A stretch of DNA of 8,801 nucleotides, taken from DATLCI01 sp035526435. Its GTDB lineage: Bacteria; Acidobacteriota; Terriglobia; Terriglobales; Acidobacteriaceae. The notes beneath the pieces were generated by a model. It worked only from the letters and a program-made list of their open reading frames with translations. It did not search any database and was not told the DNA's origin. Numbering within the stretch: position 1 is the stretch's first letter; every line of letters starts with the position of its first letter. Positions 5,361 through 8,801 of this stretch are shown piece by piece. Location: positions 1-8,801 of the forward strand of contig DATLCI010000111.1 of NCBI GenBank assembly GCA_035526435.1, given 5' to 3'. The position numbers and the translations under genes were made by a program.

Positions 5361-6089
5361 CTATCCGCCACCTAGGGTGAAATTGACCGTGATCGAGGTT
5401 TCCACCTCGACTGGCTCGCCGTTCAGCATGTAGGGCTTATAGCGCCACTGCTTTACTGCCTCCATGGCCGAGTTCACTAGCATTGGAGGCCCACTTATGA
5501 GCCGAAGGTTTTCTATGTTCCCATTTTTACTTATGGTTGCCGCCAAAACCACGGCGCCCGAGATGCGCGCGTTCTTGGCGATCATGGGATATTGCGGCTT
5601 AGGCTGGCTGATGGCGTTGCCTTGCAGCACGCCCTGCGATACGCGGACTTTCTGGACCGCTACCTTTGGAGCCGTGCTGTTCGCAGAGCTTAGTACGCCG
5701 CCTAACACGCCACCCGTCGAGCCCCCCGCGATACCGCCGGGGACACCGCCAAACACGCCAGCATTAGATGGAGCCGGAGCTTCGTCTTCCACCACTTTCA
5801 CAATCTTGTCCGGAATCTTGGTCGGAGTACGAAGAGCTCCGTCGATGATGTCCGTCTGCACCTTCTTGATGACAGGGGTAGCTGCTGGCGGAGGCGGTGG
5901 TGGCGGCGGTGGTGGCGGGGCCACCAGGAAGGTTGTGAGTGAAGCCTTGGGTAGCGCTTCGGTGTAGATCAACGGGATAAGGACAAGAATACCTATGATG
6001 CCAGCTTGAATACCGAACGACGCCATGGTCGTCCAGCCGGTCCTCGTCCTGATCCTGCCTGTTGACTCTAAAAGGCTGTCTTCAAACAT
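5361..6089 (-). CDS. tonB: TonB-family energy transducer
   Basis: A 242-residue protein that passes energy from the ExbB/ExbD proton motor across the periplasm to outer-membrane receptors. A short cytoplasmic tail is followed by one TM at about 24-43 (SFGIQAGIIGILVLIPLIYT), then a Pro11 run (58-68). A Gly-rich linker at about 110-135 (GVFGGVPGGIAGGSTGGVLGG) takes the place of the usual Pro/Glu and Pro/Lys repeats. The TonB C-terminal domain is about 160-242: QYPMIAKNARISGAVVLAATISKNGNIENLRLISG, then MEAVKQWRYKPYMLNGEPVEVETSITVNFTL, matching the family's YP..A and W.Y.P signatures. A GGAG stands 9 nt before the ATG. It lies 110 bp after secF and is followed by a terminator-like hairpin before exbB, so tonB may be partly uncoupled from the motor genes. 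The target receptor is unknown. Confidence 0.92.
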   Translation of the reverse strand: MFEDSLLESTGRIRTRTGWTTMASFGIQAGIIGILVLIPLIYTEALPKASLTTFLVAPPPPPPPPPPPAATPVIKKVQTDIIDGALRTPTKIPDKIVKVVEDEAPAPSNAGVFGGVPGGIAGGSTGGVLGGVLSSANSTAPKVAVQKVRVSQGVLQGNAISQPKPQYPMIAKNARISGAVVLAATISKNGNIENLRLISGPPMLVNSAMEAVKQWRYKPYMLNGEPVEVETSITVNFTLGGG

Positions 6090-6127
6090 TGCCTTAAACT
6101 CCGTTCCGGGACTACCTTAACCTCTCG

Positions 6128-6133
6128 ATAATA
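6128..6133 (-). promoter_or_regulatory. Possible -10 element for tonB
   Basis: TATTAT on the - strand, about 40 bp before the tonB ATG, matches five of six bases of the sigma-70 -10 consensus. At 17-bp spacing the -35 position reads GCAAAA, which is poor, so the call is tentative. Confidence 0.25.
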
Positions 6134-6137
6134 GACA

Positions 6138-6167
6138 CCGGGGAGGGGAGTTTTGCTCCCAGACCGG
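6138..6167 (-). other. Interrupted stem-loop in the secF-tonB gap
   Basis: CCGG (6138-6141) pairs with CCGG (6164-6167), and GGGAG (6146-6150) with CTCCC (6156-6160), separated by an asymmetric internal loop, with a TTTTG loop. No T-run follows on the - strand, so it is not a standard terminator. It overlaps the region where a tonB -35 would lie. Confidence 0.3.
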
Positions 6168-6199
6168 CGCTCGTAACAAGAATCCCTGAAAACCAGACT

Positions 6200-7180
6200 T
6201 CAGGCCCTAACTGCTTTATCTCGCTTGCCGGAGTCGCGCGATTCGCTCCTGCCTACCGCGCTGCGCCCCGACCGGCTCATCTTCCAATTGTCATAAGCCA
6301 CTAAAACCGGTGCGGCTACGGCAATCGACGAATACGTACCGATTAAGATGCCGATCACCAGGGCAAAGGAGAACCCGTGCAGCACCTCTCCCCCAAACAA
6401 ATACAGGGAAAGAACCGTCAGGAAGGTCAATCCTGACGTCAGAATAGTTCGGCTCAAAGTCTGATTGATACTCTTGTTTACGACTTCAACCAGGGACTCG
6501 CGCCGTGAGATCTTCAAGTTCTCGCGAATACGATCGAAAATAACGATCGTATCGTTCATGGAGTAACCGATGAGGGTCAGGAGCGCGGCGATAACCGTAA
6601 GGCTTAACTCGGTATTCGTCAAGCTGAACACCATCAGCGTGAACCACGTATCGTGCAAGACGGCAATGACGGCGGCCATGCCGTAAATGAACTCGAAGCG
6701 GAAGGCCAGATACACCAGCATCCCGCCCAGAGAATACACCGTGGCCCAGAAGGCCTGCTTCTTCAACTGATCGCCCACCTGGGGGCCGACAATCTCAGCC
6801 TTGCGGACTTCAAATTTTCCTGACAGCGGCGAGCCGTTGAGCGCCGCCACGATGGCTTGCTTGCCCGAATCGAGCGCTTGCTCGTTGGGGGCAGTCTCCA
6901 GCGCAACAATGTACTCATTGTTCTCCGGCTTGCCGTAGCCCTGGATGCGCGCATCCTTCACGCCACCGTTGTGCACGGCGGAGCGGATCTGTTCCGCCGA
7001 GACCGCCTGCGAGAACTTCACGTACACGATGGTGCCCGGCTTGAAGTCCACGCCCTGGGGAATCTTGTTGCCGAAGAAAAATGTGTATATCCCCAGAAGC
7101 ACGACCAGGCCGGAAAAGGCGAAGTAGAACTTCGACTTACCGATCCAGTCAATATTTATGTCGCGAAATAATTCCATCAT
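6200..7180 (-). CDS. secF: Protein translocase subunit SecF
   Basis: A 326-residue inner-membrane protein that works with SecD to use the proton motive force in pulling proteins through the SecYEG channel. The first TM is at about 17-36. The family's glycine motif follows as GVDFKPGT (43-50), where most SecFs have DFxGG. A periplasmic P4-type domain runs to about residue 140. Five C-terminal TMs follow, including the core motif GYSMNDTIVIFDRIREN (205-221) and SRTILTSGLTFLTVLSLYLFGG (243-264). The tail (about 300-326) is basic and Ser-rich. It starts 15 bp after the secD stop, with AAGGG about 12 nt before the ATG overlapping the secD stop region, so the pair is probably co-transcribed. A second ATG is the next codon and cannot be told apart. 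Confidence 0.96.
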   Translation of the reverse strand: MMELFRDINIDWIGKSKFYFAFSGLVVLLGIYTFFFGNKIPQGVDFKPGTIVYVKFSQAVSAEQIRSAVHNGGVKDARIQGYGKPENNEYIVALETAPNEQALDSGKQAIVAALNGSPLSGKFEVRKAEIVGPQVGDQLKKQAFWATVYSLGGMLVYLAFRFEFIYGMAAVIAVLHDTWFTLMVFSLTNTELSLTVIAALLTLIGYSMNDTIVIFDRIRENLKISRRESLVEVVNKSINQTLSRTILTSGLTFLTVLSLYLFGGEVLHGFSFALVIGILIGTYSSIAVAAPVLVAYDNWKMSRSGRSAVGRSESRDSGKRDKAVRA

Positions 7181-7195
7181 GGCGATTGATATCCC

Positions 7196-8776
7196 TTAAA
7201 TGCTCAACGCCTCACCGCGCTGGTGGCGGTTGAGGATCGCGTCAAAGATCACGCGCGAGACAAAGACTGAGGTAAACAGGTTGGCCAGCAGACCAAAGGC
7301 CAGCGTGATAGCGAAGCCGCGCACCGGGCCGGAGCCGAAGAGAAATAAGATCAGCGCGGAGACGATGGTGGTGACGTGAGTGTCGATGATCGTCACCCAC
7401 GCGCGGGCGAAACCTTGCTCGACGGCCGTGCCCGGCATCTTGCCGTGGCGCAGCTCTTCACGGATGCGCTCAAAGATGAGTACGTTCGAGTCCACGCCCA
7501 TACCGATCGTCAGGATTACGCCGGCGATTCCCGGCAGGGTCAGGGCCGCGCCCGAGAATCCGAGGAAGCCAAGCAGCACCACCAGGTTGAGGATGAGGCC
7601 GAGATTCGCATTGATGCCGGCGCCGCGGTAGTACACCAGCATGAAGACCATGACGGCGACTAATCCAACAATGGCTGCGGTCACGCCTGCCCGGACGGAA
7701 TCGGCTCCGAGCGATGCGCTCACCGGACGATCTTCCAGATAACGAATGCTGGCCGGCAGCGCGCCCGAACGCAGCACTAATGCCAAGTCCTTGGCGGCTT
7801 CTTCCGTGAACGCGCCGGAGATGCGCACCTGATCGCGAATCTGTTCCTGAATGTTGGCGTTCTCGCGGACTTTGTTGTCTAGGACGATGGCGAGCTGGTT
7901 GCCCACGTTCGCGCCGGTGAAGGCAGCGAATTTGTCGCCGGCACTCTTAGTCAGGTTGAAAGTGACCGCCGGACGGCCATTCTCGTCGCGGGTCATGGAA
8001 GCGTCACGAACATCCAAGCCGCCTACTACGGAACGCCGACTCAACACATAGAACGAATTCGGATTGCGCGAGCCGGCGCCGCCCTTCAATACGACTCGAT
8101 CAGGACCAGCATTTTGCATGGCTTCCTGCTCGGTAGCGTATTCGCCGAATGATTGTTTGATCTCCAGCATGGCGGTGGACTGAATGATGTCCTTCACGCG
8201 GGCGGGATCATCCACGCCGGGAAGCTGCACCAGGATCTGATGCTCGCCCAGGCCATGTTCCTGGATGACCGGCTCGCTTACGCCCAACGTATCTACGCGC
8301 GAGCGGATGGTCTCGATCGACTGGGTGACGGCCTTGGATTCCACCTCACGCACAAGGCTGGGCTTCATCGTCAGGATGATGTCGTTCTCCTGCGAGCTGG
8401 CCACAAAGTCCACTAACTGATCCCCGGCGAACGTTCGCACGGCAGAAGCCTGGTCGGTGGGCACGCCCTTGATGATGATCTTGTCAACCTGATCCGGCGG
8501 GGTAGTGATCTGGGCGTAGGGGATGTTCTTCGCCTTGAGTTCATCTTCCAGCCTGCCGATGGCGTCCTGGGTCTTGAAGTTCACGGCTTCCTTGACCACC
8601 ACTTGCAAGATCAGGTGGGTGCCGCCCTTGAGGTCGAGTCCCAGGTGGATGCGCTGCAGCAAAGCCGCTTTCAGGCTCTCGCCGCTTAATCCCTTGGGGA
8701 TGCCGAAGATGCCGTACAGGAAGACCAGCAAGGTCGCGATGATGATGGCTGTTTTGATTCCGAGGTTCTTTTTCAT
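7196..8776 (-). CDS. secD: Protein translocase subunit SecD
   Basis: A 526-residue inner-membrane protein, the larger SecDF subunit. TM1 is at about 8-27, then the family motif LGLDLKGGTHL (45-55). The periplasmic P1 head contains TQSIETIRSRVDTLGVSEPVIQ (151-172) and the loop ILVQLPGVDDP. The conserved ISGAFTEEAAKDLALVLRSGALPA (319-342) precedes the TM bundle (about 365-510), which carries TLPGIAGVILTIGMGVDSNVLIFERIREEL (413-442) and a C-terminal GFAITLAFGLLANLFTSVFVSR. All family motifs are intact. The ATG at 8776-8774 has no convincing Shine-Dalgarno; the bases before it read TTATAGCCTAACC. Only 25 bp lie upstream in the window, so yajC or a promoter may lie beyond the edge. Confidence 0.97.
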   Translation of the reverse strand: MKKNLGIKTAIIIATLLVFLYGIFGIPKGLSGESLKAALLQRIHLGLDLKGGTHLILQVVVKEAVNFKTQDAIGRLEDELKAKNIPYAQITTPPDQVDKIIIKGVPTDQASAVRTFAGDQLVDFVASSQENDIILTMKPSLVREVESKAVTQSIETIRSRVDTLGVSEPVIQEHGLGEHQILVQLPGVDDPARVKDIIQSTAMLEIKQSFGEYATEQEAMQNAGPDRVVLKGGAGSRNPNSFYVLSRRSVVGGLDVRDASMTRDENGRPAVTFNLTKSAGDKFAAFTGANVGNQLAIVLDNKVRENANIQEQIRDQVRISGAFTEEAAKDLALVLRSGALPASIRYLEDRPVSASLGADSVRAGVTAAIVGLVAVMVFMLVYYRGAGINANLGLILNLVVLLGFLGFSGAALTLPGIAGVILTIGMGVDSNVLIFERIREELRHGKMPGTAVEQGFARAWVTIIDTHVTTIVSALILFLFGSGPVRGFAITLAFGLLANLFTSVFVSRVIFDAILNRHQRGEALSI

Positions 8777-8801
8777 GGTTAGGCTATAAGTGCTTCAGGT
8801 T

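Noticed and set aside
5464..5967. + strand frame with a Gly11 run opposite tonB
   Set aside because: The glycine run is simply the complement of the TonB proline codons.

Overview
The window looks like a chromosomal piece of a GC-rich Gram-negative bacterium. An Acidobacteriota (Terriglobia/Koribacter-like) source is my best guess. This rests on gene content (secD-secF followed by tonB-exbB-exbD-exbD and a TPR lipoprotein), on the Pro11 plus Gly-rich linker of the TonB protein, and on the style of the SecD/SecF sequences. No phylogenetic marker is present, so this is inference only.

Layout, left to right on the + strand. Bases 1-270 hold the 3' end of a + strand Gfo/Idh/MocA-type oxidoreductase. 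Every other gene is on the - strand, so read them from right to left. secD (8776-7196) and secF (7180-6200) come first and encode the SecDF protein-export accessory complex. A 110-bp gap follows, then tonB (6089-5361) and a 173-bp gap with a terminator-like hairpin and two inverted-repeat elements. Next are exbB (5187-4438), a first exbD (4419-3964), a second, distinct exbD (3900-3463) and a TPR lipoprotein (3338-2472). A strong intrinsic terminator at about 2421-2449 closes that unit. Finally a two-gene unit encodes a biotin carboxylase (2370-838) and, overlapping by ATGA, a biotin carboxyl carrier protein (841-305). That unit converges on the oxidoreductase gene.

How the genes work together. 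SecD and SecF use the proton motive force to help preproteins leave the SecYEG channel. TonB, ExbB and the two ExbDs form a proton-driven inner-membrane motor that energises outer-membrane receptors; the TPR lipoprotein may be a periplasmic or envelope partner. The biotin carboxylase and carrier are the first half of an acyl-CoA carboxylase. The carboxyltransferase is not in the window.

I see no CRISPR array, insertion sequence, phage gene, tRNA or rRNA. Most of the window is ordinary core biology. The points most worth a second look are the paired, divergent ExbDs with a lipoprotein, the two dyads upstream of exbB, and the C-terminal tail of the biotin carboxylase.
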